A stretch of 64,000 nt of DNA from Rubrivivax sp. (GTDB taxonomy: Bacteria > Pseudomonadota > Gammaproteobacteria > Burkholderiales > Burkholderiaceae_C). Below, in pieces: positions 8,614 to 16,037 of this stretch; the stretch's first letter is position 1, and each line of letters starts with the position of its first letter. Location of the stretch: the NCBI GenBank assembly GCA_018780805.1, contig JADMJD010000027.1, positions 1-64,000 of the forward strand, read 5' to 3'. The notes below the pieces were generated by a model. The model worked only from the letters and a program-made list of their open reading frames with translations, searched no databases and was not told the DNA's origin. A program made the position numbers and the translations under genes.

Positions 8614-9396
8614 ATGAAAAAAGCCATCCATTTTGGCCTCGGTGACCGCGTGGCCATCGTCACCGGCGGTGCCCAGGGCATCGGCGCCGCCTGCGCCCGC
8701 CGCCTGGCCACTGAAGGTGCCGCCGTCGCCCTCTGGGACCTGGCCGACGCCGCCGGCCGGGCCCTGGCCGACGAGCTGGCCGCAGCCGGCGCCCGCACGC
8801 TCTACTGCCGCTGCAACGTGGCCCACAAGGCGGAGGTGGATGCCGCGCTGGCGCAGACCGAAGCCGCACTCGGCCCGGTGGACGCGCTGGTCAACAACGC
8901 CGGCATCTTCAAGGCCGCCGAGTTCCTGGACATCACGGAAGCCGACTGGGACGCCGTGATCGCCGTCAACCTGAAAGGCTCGTTCCTGGTCGGCCAGGCC
9001 GTGGCACGTGGCATGGCGCAGCGCCAGCGCGGCGCCATCGTCAACATGAGCTCGGTCAACGGCGTGCTGACCATCCCCACCATCGCCAGCTACAACGCCA
9101 GCAAGGGCGCGATCAACCAGCTCACGCGCGTGATGGCGCTGTCGCTCGCCGACCGGGGTGTGCGTGTCAACGCCGTCGCACCCGGCACCATCGCCACCGA
9201 ACTGGCACGCAAGGCCGTGTTGACCAGCGACGAGGCCAAGGCCCGCATCATGAGCCGCACGCCGATGAAGCGCCTGGGCGAGCCCGAAGAGATTGCCGAC
9301 GTGGTGGCCTACCTGCTGAGCGACGCTTCGAGTTACGTCACCGGCGAGATCGTCACCGCCGATGGCGGCCGCATGACGCTGAACTACACCGTTTGA
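8614..9396 (+). CDS. SDR family NAD(P)-dependent oxidoreductase
   Basis: The 260-residue protein is a classical short-chain dehydrogenase. It shows the TGGAQGIG cofactor loop (about residues 17-24), NNAG (about 92-95), a catalytic Ser in NMSSVNG, and the YNASKG Tyr/Lys pair. The C-terminus ends with VTGEIVTADGG as in the FabG branch. It reduces or oxidises a hydroxyl or keto substrate with NAD(P)H; the substrate is unknown. It lies 25 bases after the MBL gene and two bases before the thioredoxin-like gene, so the three are likely co-transcribed. Confidence 0.92.
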   Translation: MKKAIHFGLGDRVAIVTGGAQGIGAACARRLATEGAAVALWDLADAAGRALADELAAAGARTLYCRCNVAHKAEVDAALAQTEAALGPVDALVNNAGIFKAAEFLDITEADWDAVIAVNLKGSFLVGQAVARGMAQRQRGAIVNMSSVNGVLTIPTIASYNASKGAINQLTRVMALSLADRGVRVNAVAPGTIATELARKAVLTSDEAKARIMSRTPMKRLGEPEEIADVVAYLLSDASSYVTGEIVTADGGRMTLNYTV

Positions 9397-9398
9397 CC

Positions 9399-10208
9399 AT
9401 GGACAAGACCTTGAACGCCGGCCTGAACGTCGGCTCGGGCGCCGAGCTGAGTTTCGACGTCAGCGACGCCGACTTCGAAACCACCGTCCTGAAACGCAGC
9501 TTCCAGGTGCCGGTGCTGCTGGACTGCTGGGCGCCCTGGTGCGGGCCCTGCAAGCAGCTCAAGCCGCTGCTGGAAAAGCTGGCCACGGCCTACGAAGGCC
9601 GCTTCGTGCTGGCCAAGCTGAATTCCGACGAGTGCCCGCAGGTGGCCGGCATGCTGGGCCTGCGCAGCATCCCGCATGTGCTGCTGTTCAAGGACGGCCG
9701 GCCGGTGGACCAGTTCACCGGTGCCTTGCCCGAGTCGCGCATCCGCGCCTTCCTCGATGCCCATGTGCAGGCGCCCTCCCCGGCCAAGCTGCTGCTGCAG
9801 CAGTCGGCAGAGGAACCTTCCCACGCCGAGGCCGTGGCCCTGCTGGAAGAAGCACAGGCGCTGGACCCGCGCGAGCCCGCCATCGCCAAGGCCCTGGCTG
9901 AACGTGCCGCGCTGCTGAAGGCCGAGCAGGACTTCGAGGCGCTGCAGCCGGCCGGCGACCCGGCCGATCTCCAGGCCCGGCTGGCGGCCAACCCCAAGGA
10001 CCACGCGGCCCGTTTCGACCTGGCTGCGCTGCTGGCCCACGGTGGCGACTTTGCCGCCGCCTTCGAGCAGCTGCTGGAGGTGGTGCTGCGCGACAAGGCC
10101 GACCACCGCGAGGCCGCGCGGGTGCGCATGGTCGAGTGGTTCGGCCTGTGCCCCGACCCGGCCATCAAGGACCGCGCGCAGCGCCGCCTGGCGATGTACC
10201 TGAACTGA
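9399..10208 (+). CDS. Thioredoxin domain protein with C-terminal TPR (CnoX/YbbN type)
   Basis: The 269-residue protein has an N-terminal thioredoxin fold (about residues 20-125) with WAPWCGPCK (cysteines 48 and 51), and a C-terminal tetratricopeptide-like helical region (about 130-265). This two-domain form and length match the YbbN/CnoX family, chaperone-like redox proteins that protect cytosolic clients. Unlike E. coli CnoX, which has SQHC, this protein keeps a full CGPC and so may be an active reductase. ATG 9399 follows the SDR stop by two bases; a TTG at 9393 is an alternative. Confidence 0.9.
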   Translation: MDKTLNAGLNVGSGAELSFDVSDADFETTVLKRSFQVPVLLDCWAPWCGPCKQLKPLLEKLATAYEGRFVLAKLNSDECPQVAGMLGLRSIPHVLLFKDGRPVDQFTGALPESRIRAFLDAHVQAPSPAKLLLQQSAEEPSHAEAVALLEEAQALDPREPAIAKALAERAALLKAEQDFEALQPAGDPADLQARLAANPKDHAARFDLAALLAHGGDFAAAFEQLLEVVLRDKADHREAARVRMVEWFGLCPDPAIKDRAQRRLAMYLN

Positions 10209-10234
10209 ATCCCAGAACTGAAAGACCCGCCCCC

Positions 10235-10645
10235 ATGCGACTCCTCCACACCATGCTGCGCGTCGGCGACCTGCAGCGCTCGATCGATTTCTACACCCAG
10301 GTGATGGGCATGACGCTGCTGCGCACCAGCGAAAACCCGTCGCAGGCCTATTCGCTGGCCTTCCTGGGCTACGGCAAGAACCCCGAACACGCGGAGCTGG
10401 AGCTGACCTACAACCACGGTGTCAGAAGCTACGACATCGGCACCGCCTACGGCCACATCGCCATCGGCGTGCCCGATGCCTACGCGGCCTGCGAGAAGAT
10501 CCGCCACAACGGCGGCAACGTCACGCGCGAAGCAGGCCCGGTCAAGGGCGGCACGACGGTGATCGCCTTCATCACCGATCCGGACGGCTACAAGGTCGAG
10601 CTGATCCAGCGCGCCGATGCAGCGGCGGGTGTCGGTCTGGGCTGA
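10235..10645 (+). CDS. gloA: Lactoylglutathione lyase (glyoxalase I)
   Basis: The 136-residue product matches GloA along its length. All four metal ligands are at the canonical positions: His5, Glu56, His74 and Glu122. The enzyme converts the hemithioacetal of methylglyoxal and glutathione to S-lactoylglutathione, detoxifying methylglyoxal in the cytosol; bacterial forms of this length usually use nickel. It follows the thioredoxin-like gene by 26 bases. The short tail after IQRADA is not conserved. Confidence 0.96.
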   Translation: MRLLHTMLRVGDLQRSIDFYTQVMGMTLLRTSENPSQAYSLAFLGYGKNPEHAELELTYNHGVRSYDIGTAYGHIAIGVPDAYAACEKIRHNGGNVTREAGPVKGGTTVIAFITDPDGYKVELIQRADAAAGVGLG

Positions 10646-10655
10646 GCCGCCGGCC

Positions 10656-11267
10656 ATGTACCTGCCCAAGCACTTCGAGCAGACCGACGCGGCGACGCTG
10701 CACGCGCTGATGCGGGACCACCCGCTCGCGATGCTGGTCAGCAGCGGGCCCGACGGGCTGACCGCCGACCATGTGCCGCTGGAGTTCGACGTGGCCACGT
10801 CAACGTTGCGCGGCCATGTGGCCCGTGCCAACCCGCTGTGGCGCTTGGCCGGACAGCCGGTGCTGGCGGTGTTCCGCGGGCCCGAGGCCTATGTGTCGCC
10901 GTCGTGGTACCCGTCCAAGGCCGAGCACCACAAGGTCGTGCCGACCTGGAACTACGCCGTGGTGCATGCACACGGCGTGCTGCAGGCGGTGGAAGATGCA
11001 CCCTGGCTGCACGCACTGGTGAGCCGGCTCACCGATCACCACGAACACCACCATGCAAGCCCCGGTGCCCAGCCTTGGGCGGTGCAAGACGCCCCCGAGG
11101 ACTACGTGCAGCAGATGCTGCGCGCCATCGTCGGCATCCAGATCCCGGTGACGCGGCTGGTGGGCAAGTGGAAGGTCAGCCAGAACCGCAGCACGGCCGA
11201 CCGCGCCGGAGTGGCGCAGGGCCTGGCCGACCACGCCACGGCGATGGCCGTGCTGGTCAAGCCTTAG
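10656..11267 (+). CDS. PaiB-type FMN-binding transcriptional regulator family protein
   Basis: The 203-residue protein has features of the PaiB family: N-terminal MYLPKHFEQTD, HPLAMLVSSGPDGLTADHVPL, the VSPSWYPSKAEHHKVVPTWNY block, and a C-terminal KWKVSQNRS segment. These proteins have a split-barrel FMN-binding fold and were first described as negative regulators of sporulation and protease genes in Bacillus; the role in Proteobacteria is unclear. It starts ten bases after gloA and ends this rightward gene string. Confidence 0.88.
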   Translation: MYLPKHFEQTDAATLHALMRDHPLAMLVSSGPDGLTADHVPLEFDVATSTLRGHVARANPLWRLAGQPVLAVFRGPEAYVSPSWYPSKAEHHKVVPTWNYAVVHAHGVLQAVEDAPWLHALVSRLTDHHEHHHASPGAQPWAVQDAPEDYVQQMLRAIVGIQIPVTRLVGKWKVSQNRSTADRAGVAQGLADHATAMAVLVKP

Positions 11268-11276
11268 CGCGGCGGT

Positions 11277-11477
11277 TCAGACGTTGCCTGCCCAGGGCAG
11301 CAGTTCCTCCGGCGGCGCTTCCTCGCGGCACAGTTCACCGAAACCCAGCGCGTCGCAGGCGGCACGCAGACCGGGGAGGAAGTTCGCCGGCCGCACCGCG
11401 AAGCCTGCGCCGAGTGTGGCGCCATGCACCAGGAACAGCACACACAAACGGCCTGGCAGGATCACAAGTGACGACAT
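11277..11477 (-). CDS. Small hypothetical protein
   Basis: A 66-residue reading frame (MSSLVILPGRLCVLFLVHG...) occupies the gap between the PaiB-like gene and eda. It has one moderately hydrophobic stretch near the N-terminus (about residues 5-30) and an acidic end (CREEAPPEELLPW). Composition fits neighbouring coding DNA, but I do not recognise the family. It could be a real small protein or a chance frame in GC-rich DNA. Confidence 0.35.
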   Translation of the reverse strand: MSSLVILPGRLCVLFLVHGATLGAGFAVRPANFLPGLRAACDALGFGELCREEAPPEELLPWAGNV

Positions 11478-11544
11478 GGCGGCATGATCGCGCCGCCTGC
11501 AGGGCGCCAATCGGCCGAAGAAGGCGCCGCCCGCCCCTCAGTTG

Positions 11545-12171
11545 TCAGCCCGCGCGCAAGGCACCCGCGGCCTGGGACAGACGGGTGATGCGGGCCCAGT
11601 CGCCCGCTTCCACCGCATCGGCCGGCGTCAGCCAGGAGCCGCCGCAGACCTTGACGTTGGGCAGCGCCAGGAACTGTGGCGCGCTCTCCACCGTGATGCC
11701 GCCGGTGGGGCAGAACACCACATCGGGGAACGGCCCGGCCAGCGCCTTCAGCATCGGGATGCCACCCGCCGCGGTGGCCGGGAAGAACTTCAGGAAGGAC
11801 AGGCCGTCGGCCTGCGCCATCATCACCTCGCTGGCGGTGGCCACGCCGGGCAGCAGCGGCAGGCCGATCTCGCGGCAGGTGCGGCCAACTTCGGGCGTGT
11901 AACCCGGGCTGACGCCGAACACGCAGCCGGCATCCCGCGCCGCCCGGGCGTCGGCGCCCGAGCGGATGGTGCCGGCGCCCACGATGGCCTGCGGCACCGC
12001 CTTCGCGATGGCCGCCATGCAGTCCAGCGCCACGGGGGTGCGCAACGTGATCTCCAGCACCCGCACACCGCCGGCCACCAGGGCCTCGGCCAGCGGCACG
12101 GCGTCCTGCACACGCTGCAGCACGATGACGGGGATGACGGGGCCGTGGGTGACGAGGTCCAGGGTGTTCAT
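11545..12171 (-). CDS. eda: 2-dehydro-3-deoxy-phosphogluconate aldolase
   Basis: The 208-residue protein has the class I KDPG aldolase signatures: catalytic Glu40 in LEITLRTP and the Schiff-base Lys128 in FLKFFPA. It cleaves 2-keto-3-deoxy-6-phosphogluconate to pyruvate and glyceraldehyde 3-phosphate, the last step of the Entner-Doudoroff pathway. The start at 12171 (MNTLDLV) is set by family length. It lies 38 bases downstream of edd in the same direction, so both are expressed from the edd promoter. Confidence 0.96.
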   Translation of the reverse strand: MNTLDLVTHGPVIPVIVLQRVQDAVPLAEALVAGGVRVLEITLRTPVALDCMAAIAKAVPQAIVGAGTIRSGADARAARDAGCVFGVSPGYTPEVGRTCREIGLPLLPGVATASEVMMAQADGLSFLKFFPATAAGGIPMLKALAGPFPDVVFCPTGGITVESAPQFLALPNVKVCGGSWLTPADAVEAGDWARITRLSQAAGALRAG

Positions 12172-12209
12172 GCGGGGGTGTTCTTTCAAAGCCAGTTTCA
12201 CTGCCAAGT

Positions 12210-14039
12210 TCACAGCCAGGTGATCGCGCCTTCTTCGGCGCTGCGCACTGTGCGGCGCATGCCGCCGAAGAGGTCGCGGCCCAGGTCGTGTGTGTTGGCC
12301 TCGGCTTGCGCGGCGTCGATGACGGCATGGGCGCGGGCGGCCCACTCGGCCGGGTCCACCAGCGCCTCCAGGGTGCCGGCCTCGGCGTCCAGGCGGATCA
12401 GGTCACCGTCGCGCACGCGGCCGATGGGGCCATCGGCCAGCGCCTCGGGGCTCAGGTGGATGGCGGCCGGCACCTTGCCCGACGCCCCGCTCATGCGGCC
12501 GTCTGTGACCAGCGCCACCTTGAAACCCTGCCCTTGCAACACCGCCAGCGGCGGCGTGAGCTTGTGCAGCTCGGGCATGCCATTCGCCCGCGGGCCCTGG
12601 AAGCGCACGACGGCAACGAAGTCGCGTGCCAACTGGCCGTCGGCAAAGGCCTGCAACAACGCCTCCTGGCTGTCGAACACCAGCGCCGGGGCTTCGATGA
12701 TGTGGCGGTCGGCCGGCACCGACGACACCTTGATCACCGAGCGGCCGAGGTTGCCTGCCAGAAGCTTGAGGCCTCCACTCCCGGAAAACGGCTGGGCGCC
12801 CGTGCGCACGATGCTGTCATCGCCCGGCGCGGTGGGCAGGTCCTGCCACTGCACCGTGTTGTCGGCGGCGTGCGGCAGGCGTGTGTACGCGGCCAGGCCG
12901 TCGTGGTGCACCGTGGCCACATCGGCGTGCAGCCAGCCGCCTTGCAGCAGCTCGCGCAGCACGAAACCAGGGCCGCCGGCGGCCTGGAACTGGTTCACGT
13001 CGGCGCTGCCATTGGGGTAGACACGCGCCAGCAGCGGCACCGCGGCCGAGAGCTCGGCAAAGTCCGTCCAGTCGATCAGCAGGCCGGCGGAGCGCGCCAC
13101 CGCCACCCAGTGGATCAGGTGGTTGGTGGAGCCACCGGTGGCCAGCAGCGCCACCATCGCGTTGACGATCACGCGCTCGTCCACCAGCCGGCCGATGGGC
13201 GTGAAGCGGTTGCCTCCGCGGCGGATGGCCAGCAGTTCGTGCACGGCCTCGCGCGTGAGTGCCTCACGCAGGCCGTCGTGCGGGTGCACAAACGCGGCGC
13301 CGGGCACGTGCAGGCCCATCGCCTCGAGCAGCATCTGGTTGCTGTTGGCGGTGCCGTAGAAGGTGCAGGTGCCGGGGCCGTGGTAAGCGGCACTTTCGGC
13401 CTCTAGCAATTCCGCCCGGCCCACGAGCTTCTGGGCATACTGTTCACGCACCTTGGCCTTGGCGTTGTTGGACAGCCCCGTGCTCATCGGCCCGGCCGGC
13501 ACGAAGACACAAGGCAGGTGCCCAAAATGCAGCGCCCCGATCAACAGACCCGGCACGATCTTGTCGCACACGCCCAGCAACAGGGCGCCATCAAACACGT
13601 CGTGTGTCAGCGCCACGGCCGTGCCCATGGCGATGTTGTCGCGGCTGAACAGGCTCAGCTCCATGCCGGGCAGGCCCTGGGTGACACCGTCGCACATGGC
13701 CGGCACCCCGCCCGCCACCTGCACCGTGGCGCCGGCACGCTGCGCTTCGTCGCGGATCACGTCCGGAAAACCGGCGTAGGGCTGGTGCGCCGACAGCATG
13801 TCGTTGTAGGCCGTGACCACGCCGATGTGCGGCGCCCGTTCGGCCACGACCTTGAACTTGTCGGCACCTGGCAATGCCGCAAAAGCGTGCGCCACGTTGG
13901 CACAGCCCATGCGTTCGGAGCCACGCGGCCGGTCAACGAGTCGGTCCACACGCGCAAGATAGGCCGCCCGCAGCGCGGCGCTGCGCTGGCGGATGCGGTC
14001 GGTGACCTGCACGATGGCGGTCTTCATGGGGGCTGTCAT
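12210..14039 (-). CDS. edd: 6-phosphogluconate dehydratase
   Basis: The 609-residue protein belongs to the IlvD/Edd family and matches Edd in length and motifs. It has the iron-sulfur cluster cysteines Cys158 (GVCDK) and Cys225 (GTCTFYGTANSNQ), the substrate block TGGSTNHLIHW, and GRMSGASGKVPAA near the C-terminus. It dehydrates 6-phosphogluconate to 2-keto-3-deoxy-6-phosphogluconate. It is first in the edd-eda operon. The first ATG (14039) is used; a second ATG four codons on is possible. A promoter with an internal palindrome lies upstream. Confidence 0.96.
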   Translation of the reverse strand: MTAPMKTAIVQVTDRIRQRSAALRAAYLARVDRLVDRPRGSERMGCANVAHAFAALPGADKFKVVAERAPHIGVVTAYNDMLSAHQPYAGFPDVIRDEAQRAGATVQVAGGVPAMCDGVTQGLPGMELSLFSRDNIAMGTAVALTHDVFDGALLLGVCDKIVPGLLIGALHFGHLPCVFVPAGPMSTGLSNNAKAKVREQYAQKLVGRAELLEAESAAYHGPGTCTFYGTANSNQMLLEAMGLHVPGAAFVHPHDGLREALTREAVHELLAIRRGGNRFTPIGRLVDERVIVNAMVALLATGGSTNHLIHWVAVARSAGLLIDWTDFAELSAAVPLLARVYPNGSADVNQFQAAGGPGFVLRELLQGGWLHADVATVHHDGLAAYTRLPHAADNTVQWQDLPTAPGDDSIVRTGAQPFSGSGGLKLLAGNLGRSVIKVSSVPADRHIIEAPALVFDSQEALLQAFADGQLARDFVAVVRFQGPRANGMPELHKLTPPLAVLQGQGFKVALVTDGRMSGASGKVPAAIHLSPEALADGPIGRVRDGDLIRLDAEAGTLEALVDPAEWAARAHAVIDAAQAEANTHDLGRDLFGGMRRTVRSAEEGAITWL

Positions 14040-14072
14040 GGCAGGCCGGCTCCGGATGTAACCATGGAGTTG

Positions 14073-14101
14073 ATTATTGAGTAACCGAGTTACAGCGTCA
14101 A
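14073..14101 (-). promoter_or_regulatory. edd-eda promoter with operator in the spacer
   Basis: On the minus strand TTGACG (14101-14096) and AATAAT (14078-14073) are exactly 17 bases apart, a good sigma-70 promoter. The spacer contains the inverted repeat GTAAC-TCG-GTTAC (14093-14081), within TGTAACTCGGTTACT, which resembles a HexR-type box. A further GTTACA lies downstream at 14062-14057. A protein bound here would block RNA polymerase. The -35 element overlaps the start codon of the divergent chaC gene. Confidence 0.65.
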
Positions 14102-14775
14102 TGCATCCGGCGGCGGTGCTGGACGACTTGCAGCGGCAGTGGGGCCCGCAGAAGGCGCTTTGGGTGTTCGGTTACGCCTCCTTGATCTGGCGGCCGGAGT
14201 TCCACGCCGACGAACAACGTGGCGCCCTGGTGCACGGCTGGCACCGGGCGCTGCGCATGCGCTCGCGCATCAACCGCGGCACGCCGGAGCGGCCCGGACT
14301 GGTGTTTGCGCTGCTGCCCGGGGGCGCCTGCCGCGGTGAGGTCTACCGCCTGCCGGCCGCGCAGGCCGAAGCCGAGCTGGAGCGCCTGTGGCAGCGCGAG
14401 ATGCCCACCGGCGTCTACACCCCGCGCTGGCTGCCCTGCCGCACGCCGCAGGGCACGGTGCCGGCGCTGGCCTTCACGCTGCACCATGGCAGCGAGGCCT
14501 GCCTGGGCCGGCTGCCCGACGCCGAGGTGCTGGACATCCTGCGCCACGCCCGCGGGCGTTATGGCACCACGCTGGAGTACCTGGAGCGCACGGCGCTGGC
14601 GCTGCGGGAGCGCGGCATCGTGGACGTGGAAATCGAGCGCCTGATGGCGCTGGCGGCGCGTGCAGGCCTGGTTCAGGCCACGCCGGCAGCGGCACGTGCA
14701 GCGGCGAGGTCGGCTTCGGTGTCGACGTCGATCAACACACCCGGGTCGTCCAGCTCCACCGCCAAGGCCGGGTAA
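14101..14775 (+). CDS. chaC: Gamma-glutamylcyclotransferase (ChaC family)
   Basis: The N-terminal 200 residues match ChaC: the substrate-binding loop VFGYASLIWRPEF, then a block reading LVHGWHRALRMRS, and TGVYTPRWLPC. ChaC cleaves glutathione to 5-oxoproline and Cys-Gly. ATG 14101 is used; a TTG at 14077 is an alternative. The last 35 or so residues (SVSTSINTPGSSSSTAKAG) are low in complexity because they are read antisense to the end of the convergent nucleotidyltransferase gene, with 103 bases of overlap. That tail is probably not functional. Confidence 0.88.
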   Translation: MHPAAVLDDLQRQWGPQKALWVFGYASLIWRPEFHADEQRGALVHGWHRALRMRSRINRGTPERPGLVFALLPGGACRGEVYRLPAAQAEAELERLWQREMPTGVYTPRWLPCRTPQGTVPALAFTLHHGSEACLGRLPDAEVLDILRHARGRYGTTLEYLERTALALRERGIVDVEIERLMALAARAGLVQATPAAARAAARSASVSTSINTPGSSSSTAKAG

Positions 14776-15272
14776 CGCGCCACCAGGCGGCGCGCACCTT
14801 CGTCGCCCGTGAGTGCGATGAGCTCCGACACCAACTCGGCGGCAAAACCCACCGGGTGCCCGCGCCGGCCACGGTGCTGGGCATAGGCCACGGCGTTGTC
14901 GGCCAGGGCGCGGCCGACAGCCACCAGCGATGCCGGCCGCACCAGCGGCATGTCGGCCGGCAGCACCAGCCAGCCGCGCGCACCGGCCTGCGCCGCCACA
15001 CCGGCGGCGATGGAGTGGCCCATGCCGCGCTCCGCTTCTTCATCCGACAGCACCAGCAGGTCGCGTGTGGCCACCAGCGGCGCTGCGCTGGGCACCAGCG
15101 CAGCGGTGGTGACCACCGCCACCGGGTAGCCGGTTTCCAGGGCATGGCGCAGCGTGGCCGTGAACACCGTGCCCGTGCCCAGCGGCTGCATCAGCTTGTG
15201 GCCGGCCGCGCCGAAGCGGCGGCTCTGGCCGGCCGCCAGCACCAGGATGGTGGGGCGCGTGTTGATGATCAT
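14673..15272 (-). CDS. MobA/MocA-like nucleotidyltransferase
   Basis: About 199 residues from MIINTRPT. The N-terminal LVLAAGQSRRFG motif binds the nucleotide, and LPADMPLVRPASL carries the metal-binding Asp of the NTP-transferase fold. The C-terminal GHPVGFAAELVSEL and LIDVDTEADL blocks are typical of the MocA branch, which attaches CMP to molybdenum cofactor. No other molybdenum gene is in the window, so the exact substrate is uncertain. The frame is open upstream to 15323, but ATG 15272 gives the expected N-terminus. It overlaps chaC tail to tail. Confidence 0.85.
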   Translation of the reverse strand: MIINTRPTILVLAAGQSRRFGAAGHKLMQPLGTGTVFTATLRHALETGYPVAVVTTAALVPSAAPLVATRDLLVLSDEEAERGMGHSIAAGVAAQAGARGWLVLPADMPLVRPASLVAVGRALADNAVAYAQHRGRRGHPVGFAAELVSELIALTGDEGARRLVARYPALAVELDDPGVLIDVDTEADLAAARAAAGVA

Positions 15273-15377
15273 GCGGCGGCAAGCATGGCCGTGCCCCGCC
15301 AGCGCCGACAGTGGGAGCTTCACCTACGGTCTTCCACGTAAGGGCATCACCGGGGCGCCGCGTCCTACACTGGGTGG

Positions 15378-16037
15378 ATGAACATCGCCGATCTGCGCAA
15401 GAGCTACGAACGCGACGCCCTGGATGAACAAGCCGCCGACCCCGACCCGCTGCGCCAGTTCCAGCGCTGGCTGCAGCAGGCGCTGGACGCCCAACTGCCC
15501 GAACCCAATGCGATGACCCTGGCCACGGTGGGCGACGACGGCCGGCCTTCGTCGCGCATCGTGCTCATCAAGGGCTGCGATGAACGTGGCCTGGTCTGGT
15601 ACACCAACCGCCACAGCCGCAAGGGCCGCGACCTGGCCGCACGGCCGTTTGCGGCGCTGCAGTTCCACTGGGTCGAGCTGGAACGGGTGGTGCGCATCGA
15701 AGGGCGGGTGGAACACACCTCGGACGAAGAATCCGACGCCTACTACGCCAGCCGGCCGCTGGATTCACGCATCGGCGCCTGGGCCTCGCCGCAGAGCGAG
15801 GTGATCAGCTCGCGCGCGGTGCTGGTGGCCAACGCGGCCCAGGTCTCGGCGCGCCACCTGCTGAACCCGCCGCGGCCGCCGCACTGGGGCGGCTACCGCC
15901 TGAAACCCGACCGCTGGGAGTTCTGGCAGGGCCGCAAGAGCCGGTTGCACGACCGCCTGCGTTACCGGCAGAACGACAGTCAGGACGGGCCGAACCCGCC
16001 CGATGGCGTGTGGATCAGGGAGCGTCTGGCGCCGTGA
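15378..16037 (+). CDS. pdxH: Pyridoxamine/pyridoxine 5'-phosphate oxidase
   Basis: The 219-residue protein matches PdxH from end to end: N-terminal [14 protein letters not shown], the FMN-binding [20 protein letters not shown] block, [24 protein letters not shown] and the C-terminal [17 protein letters not shown]. It oxidises pyridoxine or pyridoxamine 5'-phosphate to pyridoxal 5'-phosphate with FMN and oxygen. It is a single gene with its start at ATG 15378. The 3' end overlaps the convergent sensor kinase gene by 23 bases. Confidence 0.97.
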   Translation: MNIADLRKSYERDALDEQAADPDPLRQFQRWLQQALDAQLPEPNAMTLATVGDDGRPSSRIVLIKGCDERGLVWYTNRHSRKGRDLAARPFAALQFHWVELERVVRIEGRVEHTSDEESDAYYASRPLDSRIGAWASPQSEVISSRAVLVANAAQVSARHLLNPPRPPHWGGYRLKPDRWEFWQGRKSRLHDRLRYRQNDSQDGPNPPDGVWIRERLAP

